A stretch of DNA of 64,000 bases. Origin: Nymphaea colorata. Its lineage: Eukaryota; Streptophyta; Magnoliopsida; Nymphaeales; Nymphaeaceae. The notes under the pieces are model-generated. The model saw only the letters and a program-made list of their open reading frames with translations. It ran no database searches and was not told the origin of the DNA. Below, piece after piece: positions 12,922 to 23,252 of this stretch (its first letter is position 1; each line of letters starts with the position of its first letter). The stretch covers positions 25,195,662-25,259,661 of the forward strand of contig NC_045143.1 in the NCBI RefSeq assembly GCF_008831285.2, in the 5' to 3' direction. A program made the translations under genes and the position numbers.

Positions 12922-13041
12922 GTGATCAATCTTGCAAATGCTCCATCAGTTGTTGGCAAGCATTTAGACGATGAGTGTCCTGAAGATTTCATCAAAGGCC
13001 TTATTCTCTTTGTTTCTTCTTTTTTTCATGTTGAGAGGAGG
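12922..13041 (+). pseudogene. CHC: Clathrin heavy chain exon fragment
   Basis: Behind an acceptor (cttgatag) the frame reads [20 protein letters not shown] then EDFIKGLIL. This is the diagnostic stretch in the proximal leg of clathrin heavy chain, the triskelion scaffold of coated vesicles. After this the copy degrades: the expected SVRSLLPVEPLV is replaced by [11 protein letters not shown], and a taa follows. A gtaatt at the end mimics a donor. Only about 40 of some 1700 residues are present, with no other clathrin exon in the window, so it is a captured or decayed fragment. A CT microsatellite follows at 13049-13071. Confidence 0.8.
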
Positions 13042-14688
13042 TAATTCGTCTTTCTCTCTCTCTCTCTCTCTAAATATTTCAATGTCTACTTTTGCAAGAT
13101 CCCATATGTTCTTGACCTGAAAGTGTAAGACAAACTTCTAATGAAAAAAATTGAGAAACTGTGGAAGATCGGAAAACATAATGGCAAAAATGAGAATGAA
13201 GAAGTCAGTAAAAATGAGAAATAGGGCCAAAGATAGTGATCCCACTTGAGTCTAGCAGCAATCTACTGCTACATGGTTGAGTTACGTACACATGGATCGT
13301 GTTAGTTAGCCAACTCCTTTGGCATACCTTTTTCTGAAAAATTATGGCATTACAAATTATCTTGTGTTTGAATGTGCTACCACATTGATATTGGATTAGC
13401 TAATGCTTGGACACTTTGCCCCACTTAGTTACTTTCCATGGTATGGGCCATGGCCAAAAATCTTATTTGTTGTAGTGATCAATCATTTTCTTACATGTAG
13501 ATTTGCAGAGCCGCTGGATGCAAGCCCATCCTTGCTGTATCTGATCTTCTAGAACCCAGCCAAATTCTTGCCTCTTTTTTATGAAGCCGCTCACATGGCT
13601 CAGGTAACAGGTCATTATATTGGGTGATATTTGAGGGAGAGAAATTCTTTCATGTTTTTGATGGACGTCTGGAAAATGAAATCATGCAGGAAGTGGTGTT
13701 TGAAGCATGCAAAAGTTGCAAGGAGATGGTGTTGAAGGAGTCCTTGCATATGCACATGGTTATGTGGGTGGTTCTCCATTGGAGTGTTCCAGTATACCTT
13801 CTCATGCTTTGTCGCATTGAAGCTCTTCTGGTTAAATTTTCACTAGATTAATGATGATAGTTTCCCGTCTAGTGTGTTCCTTGATGCTGAATTTCCTCTC
13901 TGTTATATGCTTATGGGGGCTGGTTTTGTTTTCTACGAACTAATCTGGCTCTGAGGTGATGATTACATTTATTTGAAAGCCTGCTTACTGGAAGCTGATT
14001 TGGTGATGTTGGTTTTATGCCTGGTAGATGAATCAAAATGAGAAATGGAGCCTATGGCTGTTATTAGTAGGTGAACTGGCATGATGAGGATGGTCTCTTC
14101 ATTGGTCATCTGAATCAGAAACATCCGGAAAGAGAAGCTTCTCTCATAACTGGAAAAGATGCTACTTGCATCCGCAAACATGGTAAATGGATATAAAATT
14201 GCTGATTAGAAGCTTTTGTTTTGAGATGTTTTGAGTTAAACGAGTCTTGTATGGGTTTTATGAATCTCCATTGACGTAATGAAAGTTGTTGCTTGAGTTA
14301 AATTTATAATTGATACCTTTTCTGTACGTGATGTTTGGCTAAGATATAGCTTTTCTAAGTGTATACTTGTAAGTTACACTATATCCTGGCCAATTGTTAC
14401 TATTGTGCAACTGTTACATGAGATTTGCTAGAATGCTGCTTTCGTGTTTTATATGTGATTTTTGATGGCATTCTTTCTAGAAGATAGTTACTACTGTAGT
14501 TCTTTAGAAATCTAAAAATATATTTATTTATCATCAAACACAGAAATATAGTTCTGGAAATATATTTTTCAGTCATCACACACACATCAAAATGGAAATC
14601 GGATTTTCAATTCCAGATTTTCAGGCCATCAAACGGCCCCATAATGAAGATGTAAAGTTTGTCAATGCATGCAAATCATTCCCTTTAG
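13042..14688. other. Unassigned DNA between gene fragments
   Basis: Includes a (ct)n run at 13049-13071 and short open frames at 13503-13590 and 13624-13851 that I could not match to a family. Nothing else is supported. Confidence 0.3.
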
Positions 14689-14984
14689 TGGAGAAGTGTT
14701 GAAGTTTGCCAACGTTTGGAACACAGTCTTGAGGTTCTTGGAGTTGCTGCAATAGAAGGTGATTCTCCTTTTCCTTCTATGGGGGGTATTGTTTCTTGCT
14801 AGAGCTTTCCTTTTGGTTTGACTTAAGTAGATTGTGTTCGTTTTCTTTTGGATGTCATTGCAGGAAGGTGGTCCTGAAACAATCGATCTGCTTCGGAAGG
14901 CTGGAATCAACTTTTGGATGCTTACTGGTGATAAACAATATACAGCCATTCAGATAGCACTCTCTTGCAACCTAATTTCTCCTG
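14689..14984 (+). pseudogene. ALA2: ALA2-type P4-ATPase (phospholipid flippase) fragment, two exons
   Basis: Exon one (14689-14758) reads WRSVEVCQRLEHSLEVLGVA. Exon two (14864-14984) reads [20 protein letters not shown] followed by [19 protein letters not shown]. This is the P-domain/hinge region of plant ALA2, a Golgi/endosomal lipid flippase, including the conserved TGDK motif. The end of exon one lacks the bases for the expected IEDRLQ, so the visible donor joins the exons out of frame. The catalytic DKTGT aspartate and all membrane spans are missing. Introns are retained, which argues against a retrocopy. It is the most downstream of four plus-strand gene fragments. Confidence 0.85.
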
Positions 14985-15040
14985 GTTAGTCATGCTTCAT
15001 TCTTCTTTTTTCACGAGCCCAGGTCTCTTCTTTCTCTTGC

Positions 15041-15690
15041 AACTCTCTCTCTCTGAGATAAGTTTGAAGGAAGCTTGTTGCTGTAGCTCAGAGAGACAAG
15101 AATGTAAACGAAGAGGACGAGCAGGGAGAGACTTCAGAACCTCCTCTCCTTCATGCTTCCTTTTATCATCCCCTCCAGGATTCTGTCTTTCACCCTTGTT
15201 ACCAGCTCTACCACTTCACTTTATCCTACCTCCCATCTGGACCATCCCTGGTGTAAAATACTGTTTTGAAATTGCTATCTTTCAACAAATAAATTTTATA
15301 CATAACATGAAATTAATCGGCTCATATATATAAATAAATATATCATATATTTATTTATTTAATCTGATATGTGCGTAGCAATCGCAAAAACAAGAGAATA
15401 AGTCCTCAGAATTGATTTAATGAATAGTCGTTGAGAACAAATGCTCATAATTGGCTTAATTAATTGTATTAGCAGAGACCCACTTCTCAGTTTTGAGTGA
15501 GACAGGGACCAGGTTGAGATCGCAGCTAACATTATCCGGTCTGATTTAAACTGTTCATTCTCGTTAGCTTTCATTTACATATGTTCAACTAGTTCAGCCA
15601 ACTAGGGTTGGACTCGAACTCATCCATGCAAGTTCAACTTGTTAATGAACGAGTCTAATTTGAGTTTGATTTGCTCGACTCAACTTGTTT
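15041..15690 (+). repeat. Dispersed repeat, copy a (inverted match at 54355-54985)
   Basis: From ctctctgagataagtttgaa through gaggaagcttgttg, atttatttatttaat and tcaacttgttaa, this matches the reverse complement of 54355-54985 with many small differences. In the second place the same sequence forms the upstream flank of the ACR pseudogene copy, so this is a detached piece of that flank or a shared repeat. No coding function is supported. Confidence 0.75.
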
Positions 15691-16141
15691 AAATGTACGC
15701 GTCACTTAGCATAGAACCGTCACCAGTCATAGAACTATCACCATCGTTCAAATCAGAGCTAAATTTGACACTTTCAATTGGTCACGTAACAGTCTGCATC
15801 CTCAAACATGGATCGTTTCCAGGACTCTAATTAAGGAAAAATCAAGGATCGATTCAAAATTCTTGATAAGGGAAAGATGAATCCCGAAGATTGCCAATTG
15901 TTCAGTGTCATACTATGTTTTATTTTGCACTCAACATTTCCTTGTTGTGTAACCTTTTCAACAATCATTTTTTTAATTTTCTGGTTTTCTATATTTTTCT
16001 CAGAACGCTTTATCTTTTCTAAAATTGTGAAAAAGGAAAATATGTTTTTCACGGTATACTCTTCCATGGTAGGTATCACTTGAAAAACAAACAGGTACAG
16101 AAATAATCATCAAAGAAATAAAGAACTTTAACTAAGATTTC
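15691..16141. other. Non-coding DNA downstream of the NSUN remnant
   Basis: AT-rich, with opposite short open frames at 15831-16083 that have no family resemblance. It lies just beyond the last recognisable NSUN exon (minus strand) and may be its decayed 3' end. Confidence 0.3.
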
Positions 16142-16719
16142 CTAAAGGATAGCGTTATTAGCAGAAGGATTGTTTGAAAGAAACTGCTCGACCACATCTT
16201 CATTTTGAGCAACAGCCAAGCTGTTAAAGGCAGCAGTCGTCAACTACTATAGGATTAAATTACCCACAGGAGGACTATAACATGAAATTTAAAAAACAAA
16301 AATTGCATTGACAGGCAAGGGATATGCAATCTCGTGAAGAGGATAGCATTGGATTTGCCAATCAGATCAGTAACAAATGGAAACCAATATCTCCTCATAA
16401 CTCAGGAACCCTAGTGCGGCTATTCTTTAAGGCACAAATGTCTTTTCTAAAGCAATTCAGCATCAGTAATTTGGAAACATAAATAAGGATCATAGGAATG
16501 TTAATTCAGCAGGTGAAAACCTGTAACTAAAATATGATCAATTTAAAATCTCTAGATAGATACGGCCAGGGATTCAACATATTTTGCCTGGATTTGAGTC
16601 AATGAACCAATTCTTTCTGAATCCAACAGTCTTCTTTGAAGAGTGTCTCATCCCCAATCTTCAAACTTGAGGATGTGCTTAACAGACCCATCATGTGTGC
16701 ACTCAGCATCAACCAAGCC
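16142..16719 (-). pseudogene. NSUN exons 6 and 7 (active-site region)
   Basis: Exon 6 (16588-16719, 44 codons) reads LVDAECTHDGSVKHILKFED, which in intact NSUN enzymes carries the second conserved Cys region before the catalytic fold. The Trp codon after FEDWG is now TGA at 16648-16650. The exon ends in cag followed by gcaaaa, so the donor is GC or a mutated GT. Exon 7 (about 16142-16230) reads SLAVAQNEDVVEQFLSNNPS and stops at 16142-16144, earlier than the family's usual end. The stretch carrying NGFRLLKVGGSLVYSTC, with the nucleophilic Cys, is not found between them. Confidence 0.8.
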
Positions 16720-17716
16720 CTAACAAATGAATAGAAACACACACAAAAATAAATCCGTACAATGCTGATAAAGGATAGAGATTGAAGAACAGAGAAAACA
16801 AGTCACCTAAAATTTTAGCAACCATGATAAGGCAACTCATAGCTAGCCTAAAGGTACAATGTTACTGCTATCTAGAAAAATGGAAGGACAAGTACTAAAT
16901 TACATAAACACCACAAAATACTAGTCCAATAGAGGTAGCGAAGCTATTGCTGTCCCTCTAGAGAATTAACGGCATCGATTCAAAACATTATTGATTCAAA
17001 ACATTATTGCACCCCTAAAGTAAATGTTCATGACCTTCATGCATTATTCAACAACATAACTGTTCACCATGAATATACAGACACCCATATCTTTTCCACC
17101 TTATGAAAGTAGATTTCAAACAAAATCCTAATTTTTATATGATGGCCATAGGGATGTCAAGATGTCATCCAGGCCTGCATCGTGCAACAGAAACACATAA
17201 TTTAAGGTTCAATACAAATAATGAAAAATTCAATTAAAGCAAAAAATCAATCGGAGATCCACTGAATCAACTTAGTTGGCAACGGGCTTGATGAATGTGT
17301 CACAACAAACATACAGAAACTTTTCATAAACTGTAAAATGATTCACTTTCTGGATCTTTTCTTTGTGTCCTTTCTTTGTGTCTCCCTTCATTGATGGTTG
17401 AACCATGCAACCACTACTCCTCCTGCTGCAGATGGGTTCCCTTTTTCTTCATTTTTCTCCTTCTCCTTCCTCTTCACTTCTCCACTTTCTCCTTCTCGCC
17501 TCTTTATTCTGTTCTTTTTGTGAATTTTCACACACCCAAGCAACACTGGTATATGCATTGCATTCACACGGGCTAAGCTCCCAAACAGGTGTGTCTATGT
17601 CACTAGAGAACAGTCATTAACTGGAGAAGTACATCTAGATAGAAAAGTTCTGAAGGTCTATTTGCTTAACACTGTACTTCTTTATATGGTTGCCTTGGAA
17701 CTTTTCCATGTTGACA
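16720..17716 (-). other. NSUN intron 5, left part
   Basis: No coding sequence recognised. The open frames at 17376-17620 are pyrimidine-rich and lack family resemblance. Confidence 0.35.
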
Positions 17717-18140
17717 CCATAGCCACAAGTATCGTTCTCGTTTTTTATCGGCGAGTTTTTTCTCAGGTATTTATCATTAAAGTTGTTTTTTTAGGAAAAT
17801 TTTAGGACAATCTCTGAGTTTTTTTAAAAATTAAAAAAATCAAAATGTCAGTCAAAAAATGAAAAACTAATAAATATTGTATTGCATTTAGGAGGTCATG
17901 TTAAATACTTAAAACAAGGGGAAATAAGACAATGAAACAAAATTTGAAAAAAAATAAAAAAACAGAAAGTGAAATTAAAAAATAAATGAAAAAATCGTGA
18001 AAAATCACCATAAATTGCTATAAAATTATTTTAACATTTTTTTTCAAAATATCACAATATTTCCCCGTTTTTATCGTTTCTTTTGTTTTTCCGTTAATAT
18101 CGTGAAATTTTCGAAAATATCACAATATTTGTGGGTATGG
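17717..18140. repeat. MITE-like element in NSUN intron 5
   Basis: The ends are near-mirror images: ccatagccacaagtatcg from 17717, and the complement of ccatacccacaaatattg ending at 18140. The AT-rich core has no coding capacity. The Copia element at 18145 is inserted immediately at its right edge, so the Copia target duplication starts on this element's last base. Confidence 0.5.
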
Positions 18141-18144
18141 TTGA

Positions 18145-18382
18145 TGTTGCGTAGAGAGGTAGAGAAGAGGGAGAAGAGAGGAATGAGAGGGGAGAAGAGA
18201 GAATAGGTAGCAGTCCTCAATCAGTCGGCTGCTCCTTTTCATTAGACTAAATAATGATTAGGGTTAAGTTTAACCCTTTACATAAAGAGTCCAACAAAAT
18301 TTAAAAATTCTGAAAGCTACCTCATATAAAACTCCAAAATACATAACACTTTTAAAAGCCAAAGTAGCACGTTTCCTCAACA
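18145..18382 (-). repeat. 3' LTR of the gag-deleted Copia
   Basis: 238 bp, TG...CA bounded, flanked outside by gttga. The inside neighbour is ctccccctc, the polypurine tract read from the other strand. Confidence 0.95.
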
Positions 18383-20956
18383 CTCCCCCTCAAGCTGGAG
18401 CATAGATGTCAATCATGCTCAGCTTGCTACAACACTTCATAAAACTGGATATCGGAAGAGCTTTGGTGAATATATCTGCAGGTTGGTCTTCTGAAGCAAC
18501 ACACTCAGTAGAAATAATTCCTGTTTGAACCAAGTCTCTAATGTAAAGTCTCTAATGTAATGACAATCAACCTTAATATGTTTATTACGTTCATGGAAGA
18601 CTGGATTATTTGCTATATAAGTAGATGTTTTATTAGCACACTACATTTTTATAGGCAATTCTTCCTGAATTCCAAGACCTTCTAGCATGCCTCTCACCCA
18701 CGTGATTTCAGTGGCTGTTTGGGCCATGGCTCGATATTCTGACTCTGCACTCAATCAAGCTACAACAACTTGCTTTTTACTTCTCCAAGAGACTAAGTTA
18801 CCACCAACAAAGATGCAAAATCCTGTAGTGGACTTTCTATCATCAATTGAGCATGCATAATCAACATCAGAATAAGCTTCTATCTAAAGTGAGGTGCTTC
18901 TTCTAAATAATAGACCCTTTCCAGGGGAACCTTTTAGAAATTTCAGCAATAACATAGCTGCATCTCAATGGGCTTTCCTTGGCTTATCCATAAATTGACT
19001 TAGCTTTCCCACATCAAAGGATATATCTGGTCTAGTAATCGTTACATATAATAGCTTTCCAATGAGAGACCGATATGTTTTGCTATTAATAGGTTCAGAT
19101 TCATCATCATATAAATTAGTGCGAGAATTTATAGGAATAGAAGTTGGTTTAGTTTCTATCATTCCCGTTTTGTGTAGCCAATCAAGAACATATTTCCTTT
19201 GAGAAAGAACTAGACCTTCTTTACTTCTTGCCACTTCTATTCCCAAGAAGTAACATGGAGAGCCAAGATCTTTAGTAACAAAATGTTGTTGTAAATACTT
19301 CTTTGTGTCTTGTATTTCTTGTTCATTGTCACTGGTTAAAATAATATCATCCACATATATCACCATAACAACCATACCTCTTGAAGTCCTTTTTATGAAC
19401 AATGAATGATCTAAAGGCAATCTCTGAAACTCAAACTTAGACACAACGTCACACAACTTCTAAAACCATGCTCTAGGACTCTGTTTCAAACCATATATAG
19501 CCTTCTTTAACAAACATACATTGGTACACTCTTGTTTCTCAAAGCCGGGTGGCTGCTGCATATAAACCACTTTAGTTAAATCTCCATACAGAAAGGCATT
19601 TTTAACATCGAGTTGGTACATGTTCCAACCATAATAAACTGCAATAGATATAATGAGTCTTATAGTGCCCAAACATGTAATAGGAAAGAAAGTTTCAAAG
19701 AAGTCAACACCATAAGTCTGTGTGTACCCTTTTACTACCAAGCGTGCCTTGTAGTGCTCAACAGTACCATCTGAGTTGTACTTGATAGTAAAAACCCATT
19801 TCGAGCCAACAATATCTGCCCCAGAAGGAGGTTCAACGAGATCCGATATTAGAGAATCCATCTCCTCCTTCAGAGCCTTGTACCACTTAGAGTCCAACAT
19901 AGCTTGTGCATGTGAAATATGAATGGATGTAGCTGACAAGACATCAATAAATTTGCACATATGATCTCCCACATGAGTTGTACTAACAAACTTAGAAAGA
20001 GGATGAATATTGCATTGTCTAGTCCCTTTACGCAGTGCAATAGGTAAGTCATCAGAAACAAGAGCATCAAGGAAACACTCAAGCATGTCATGTAATTCAG
20101 ATCTACTTACCTCCCGAGAGCAAGATGGTGCAGGGTCATTAGATAATGGATTCCTTCTTGAACACGTGAGAGGAGGATCTTTAAACCATGGAATGGAGGG
20201 AGTGGAACAGGTGGGTGATGATGAAAGAGGAAAAGACTCAAGTGAAAATTGAAGGAATTGGGAGAGGAACAAAAGAACGCATTTCAGATTTTGTATATGA
20301 AGGACTTACAGGAAAGAATGGAGACGACTCGAGAAAGGTTACATCGGCACTGACAAACACTCGATTAGATATAGGATCTAGGCATTGATACCCCTTTTGA
20401 TTTTAGAGTATCCCACAAACATACATTTAGTTGCTTGAGCAGCTAGCTTATTTCGATTGGGACCAAGTTTATGTACAAAGCATGTGCACCCAAATATTCG
20501 TGAGGGTAAAGAAAATAAAGCTCTATTTGGGTAGAGAATTTGTATTGAGATTTTTTCATCTATGAAAGATGATGGCATTCTATTTATTAGGTAACATGCG
20601 GTCAAAATTACATCTCCCCAAAATTTGGAAGGCATATGAGAATGAATCATGATTATGCGGGCTACATCCAACAAATGACGATGTTTTCTTTCAACTAAAC
20701 CATTTTGTTGAGATGTGTGAGGGCAGGTAAAATGTGGCACAATATCATGAGATTTATAGAATTCAAGTAAGTGAGAGGATTTGAACTCGAGAGCATTGTC
20801 AGTGCGAACAACATTGACACATGACTTAAATTGAGTTTTTATTTCCAATATGAAAGATTTCAAGATACAAGGAGCTTCAGTTCTATCTTTCATCAAGAAC
20901 ACCCAAGTGACACGAGAAAAATCATCAACAATGGAAAGATAATAACGAGACGACAA
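18383..20956 (-). pseudogene. Copia integrase-RT-RNase H remnant
   Basis: On the minus strand, 20378-20956 holds the integrase core (SIVDDFSRVTWVFLMKD, RTDNALEF, SQQNGLVERKH). 19463-20272 holds the start of reverse transcriptase (GSKWVFTIKYNSDGT, LDVKNAFLYGDL). 18965-19456 holds the RT active site IYVDDIIL and the connection domain. A TAG at 19460-19462 splits the RT within one frame, and a shift lies between integrase and RT. From 18383 to 18964 RNase H is readable only with further interruptions. No gag or protease is found. Confidence 0.9.
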
Positions 20957-21398
20957 CTGACTTGGAACCCGACTCGGCCCCCAAACATCAACGTGAACTA
21001 AATCAAACAGATCAGAGTTTCTCTGATCTGAACCTCTTTATCATAGCAACTGAATAATATCTAGTACACGGCAACTTGTAGATCTGAACGACGACATCAT
21101 ATTTGATTTTTTTTCAGCAATCTGAATCAGATCTGATACACCACAACTAGATCTGAACGACGACATCAGATTTAGTTTTCAGCAACCTTACGACTTTGAC
21201 AGCAACATAAGGGTGTTAATCACATTTTACATGTTAAACGTGATTAACCCCTTTCCACCAAACATTCCACCGTATCCTTTGAAGGCAACAACTTTAGACG
21301 TCCAACCTTGTCGTGAATGAGGGGATGAGAAAAAGAGAAGATGGGGAGCCGTGTGAAACCCTAGATCGCACGGTCCTAGTTCTTCCGCTCTGATACCA

Positions 21399-21635
21399 TG
21401 TTGCGTAGAGAGGTAGAGAAGAGGGAGAAGAGAGGAACGAGAGGAGAGAAGAGGGAATAGGTAGCAGTCCTCAATCAGTCGGCTGCTCCTTTTCATTAGA
21501 CTAAATAATGATTAGGGTTAAGTTTAACCCTTTACATAAAGAGTCCAACAACATTTAAAAATTCTGAAAGCTACTTCATATAGAACTCCAAAATACTAAC
21601 ACTTTTAAAAGCCAAAGTAGCACGTTTCCTCAACA
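21399..21635 (-). repeat. 5' LTR of the gag-deleted Copia
   Basis: 237 bp. The minus-strand primer-binding site (tggtatcagagc) directly abuts its inner end at 21387-21398, which fixes the element's orientation. Confidence 0.95.
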
Positions 21636-21971
21636 GTTGACACTCCACATGGTGTCATTCTGGAATTCTATTGTTTGGAAGTTCTCTCAAAAGTGGGATA
21701 TCTTTAAAGCTTTTAGTTCATCAGTTTATAGGAAACATGCAGCCAAACCAGTGGAAATCTTGAATACAAAAATATGCATGTTCATTACAAAGAGAAACTG
21801 CACTTGCTTAGAAAGAATCATACATGGCAACTTGTTTATCTGTTCTACATAAGGTGGGGTGATTTTATTAATAACAAAGGCATCTTAAGTGAATTAAGTG
21901 AAGGGAGAGGGATACAAAAACAGATACTGAAAGGACATGGTATTTCCAGATGACCATGGAAGATAGCATAC

Positions 21972-22525
21972 CTTGTCATATCCACCATCATTAGCCTCTT
22001 CTTTTCCAGTTTGAAACAGCTGCTCTTTTCTTAGTCCAATTACTCTAGAATGCTTTCCATAGAAGATCAATTCACATGTATTGGCTTTGGAAGTCACATT
22101 CAATTGGATTCTATTAGTATCTTTAGACTTTCTTCTTTCACTCCAAGGTATTCTAGATGACCATTCCTGATAAACATCTTTCTTTCCTCTACAATCACCA
22201 TTTTCTGATTACTAGACATAGTAAGTTAACATGTTGCATGATATCTTTAGTTGAATGTGTATTGAACTCTTGCTGCAAAGAAAAGTATCAAGTTATCATG
22301 TTCTACAATTTTTCTCCTTTACCATCACTGGTTGGTTCTCTGTGCAAGTTCCCAAAGGCAAAAGGGAAAACGTTGTTCCATCTGCTACAAAAAGCCTACA
22401 ACGACCTCCCAATGCATATTTTTGTAACATTGTCCTGCATGCAGCCAGACAGCTTTTTGCAATGTCCACTCCAGTTAGCGAACCTGAGCTGCCAAGAAGT
22501 TCAGCAAGCATGCATAATTTTGCAC
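21972..22525 (-). pseudogene. NSUN exons 4 and 5 (SAM-binding fold)
   Basis: Exon 4 starts at 22525 behind an acceptor and reads GAKLCMLAELLGSSGSLTGV, DIAKSCLAACRTMLQKYALG and RCRLFVADGTTFSLLPLG. This is the Rossmann-fold SAM-binding region of NSUN enzymes. The family match fades after LGTC and no donor in the needed phase is obvious, so the left limit (about 22309-22321) is uncertain. Exon 5 (21972-22188) reads KKDVYQEWSSRIPWSERRKS and CELIFYGKHSRVIGLRKEQL, then NDGGYDK, with donor gtatgc. Both exons are open in frame. Confidence 0.85.
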
Positions 22526-22964
22526 CTGATATAGAGAAAATATGGCAATCAGATGCTGGCCTGGAGCACAAGCAAAAAATGTATAAACTATAAAGCATGC
22601 CTAAAATGGTTCAATCATGCTTAATTATGCAGATTTAAATGGATGAATGTCAATGCAAGATACAAAAAGTATAGTGTTGTCATTTGAGTCATAACTCCAC
22701 ATATTCATTAATTTGCTCTGGTAATCAGTTTATATGTTATCTTTTGCTATATATTAGACCATATTTTTCTCTCGATGTTAAAAACTTTAGTACTATAATT
22801 CTTTCTTTGATTTTCTAACTAACTGATAATTTTTCATGCTTACAACTGGTGTCCCTATTGAAGTAATCTAATCATGCTTGTACTCGTTGTTACTGAACAA
22901 CAACTATTACTTTATTTTGCATTATAACTTGTGAGCATAATTCTTCTTATTTAGTAGTTTGTGG

Positions 22965-23247
22965 TGTTAAGTTTGTTCGTATGGGGGGATCGGGTCTGTT
23001 CAGACCTGATCCACTTCTCTTATATCCACACACCTAAACATACTAGGCGGTGGCATTCTTGTAAATGTTCATATATTTTTGTACATTTTGTTGTAACCTG
23101 ATTAGGTTAATTTTATAATAGAGATTAAGGAACGCAGGGCTGCATTGGCCGACTGCTCTCTTTCCTCCATTGTCTTCTCTCCTATCCTCTTTTCTCAATC
23201 TATCTGATTTGCAGACGGAGAGACGTGATTTTGTGAAGATTCTTACA
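22965..23247 (+). repeat. Solo LTR, related to the Copia at 56.8-61.2 kb
   Basis: The sequence runs tgttaagtttgttcg ... gaagattcttaca (TG...CA), flanked on both sides by the 5-bp duplication tgtgg (22960-22964 and 23248-23252). It shares the palindromic gatcgggtctgttcagacc block, the cctgattaggtt block and the gagagacgtgattttgtgaa block with the reverse complement of the LTR at 56805-57111. No internal domain is attached, so it arose by LTR-LTR recombination. It lies in the NSUN exon 3-exon 4 intron. Confidence 0.9.
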
Positions 23248-23252
23248 TGTGG

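Larger units (their letters stand above)
18145..21635 (-). mobile_element. Ty1/Copia LTR retrotransposon, gag-deleted, minus strand
   Basis: The LTRs are 18145-18382 and 21399-21635 (tgttgc...caaca). They differ at about seven places. The target-site duplication gttga lies at 18140-18144 and 21636-21640. The primer-binding site next to the right LTR reads tggtatcagagc on the minus strand (initiator-Met tRNA type), and a polypurine tract lies beside the left LTR. At 3.5 kb the element is short: integrase, reverse transcriptase and RNase H remnants are present, but gag, zinc knuckle and protease are missing between the leader and integrase. Coding is also broken by stops and shifts, so it is not autonomous. 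It sits in NSUN intron 5. Confidence 0.95.

Noticed and set aside
15041-15333. Open frame with serine/leucine-rich protein beside ALA2
   Set aside because: The same DNA is the non-coding upstream flank of the ACR copy (54.4-55.0 kb), where the frame is not conserved.
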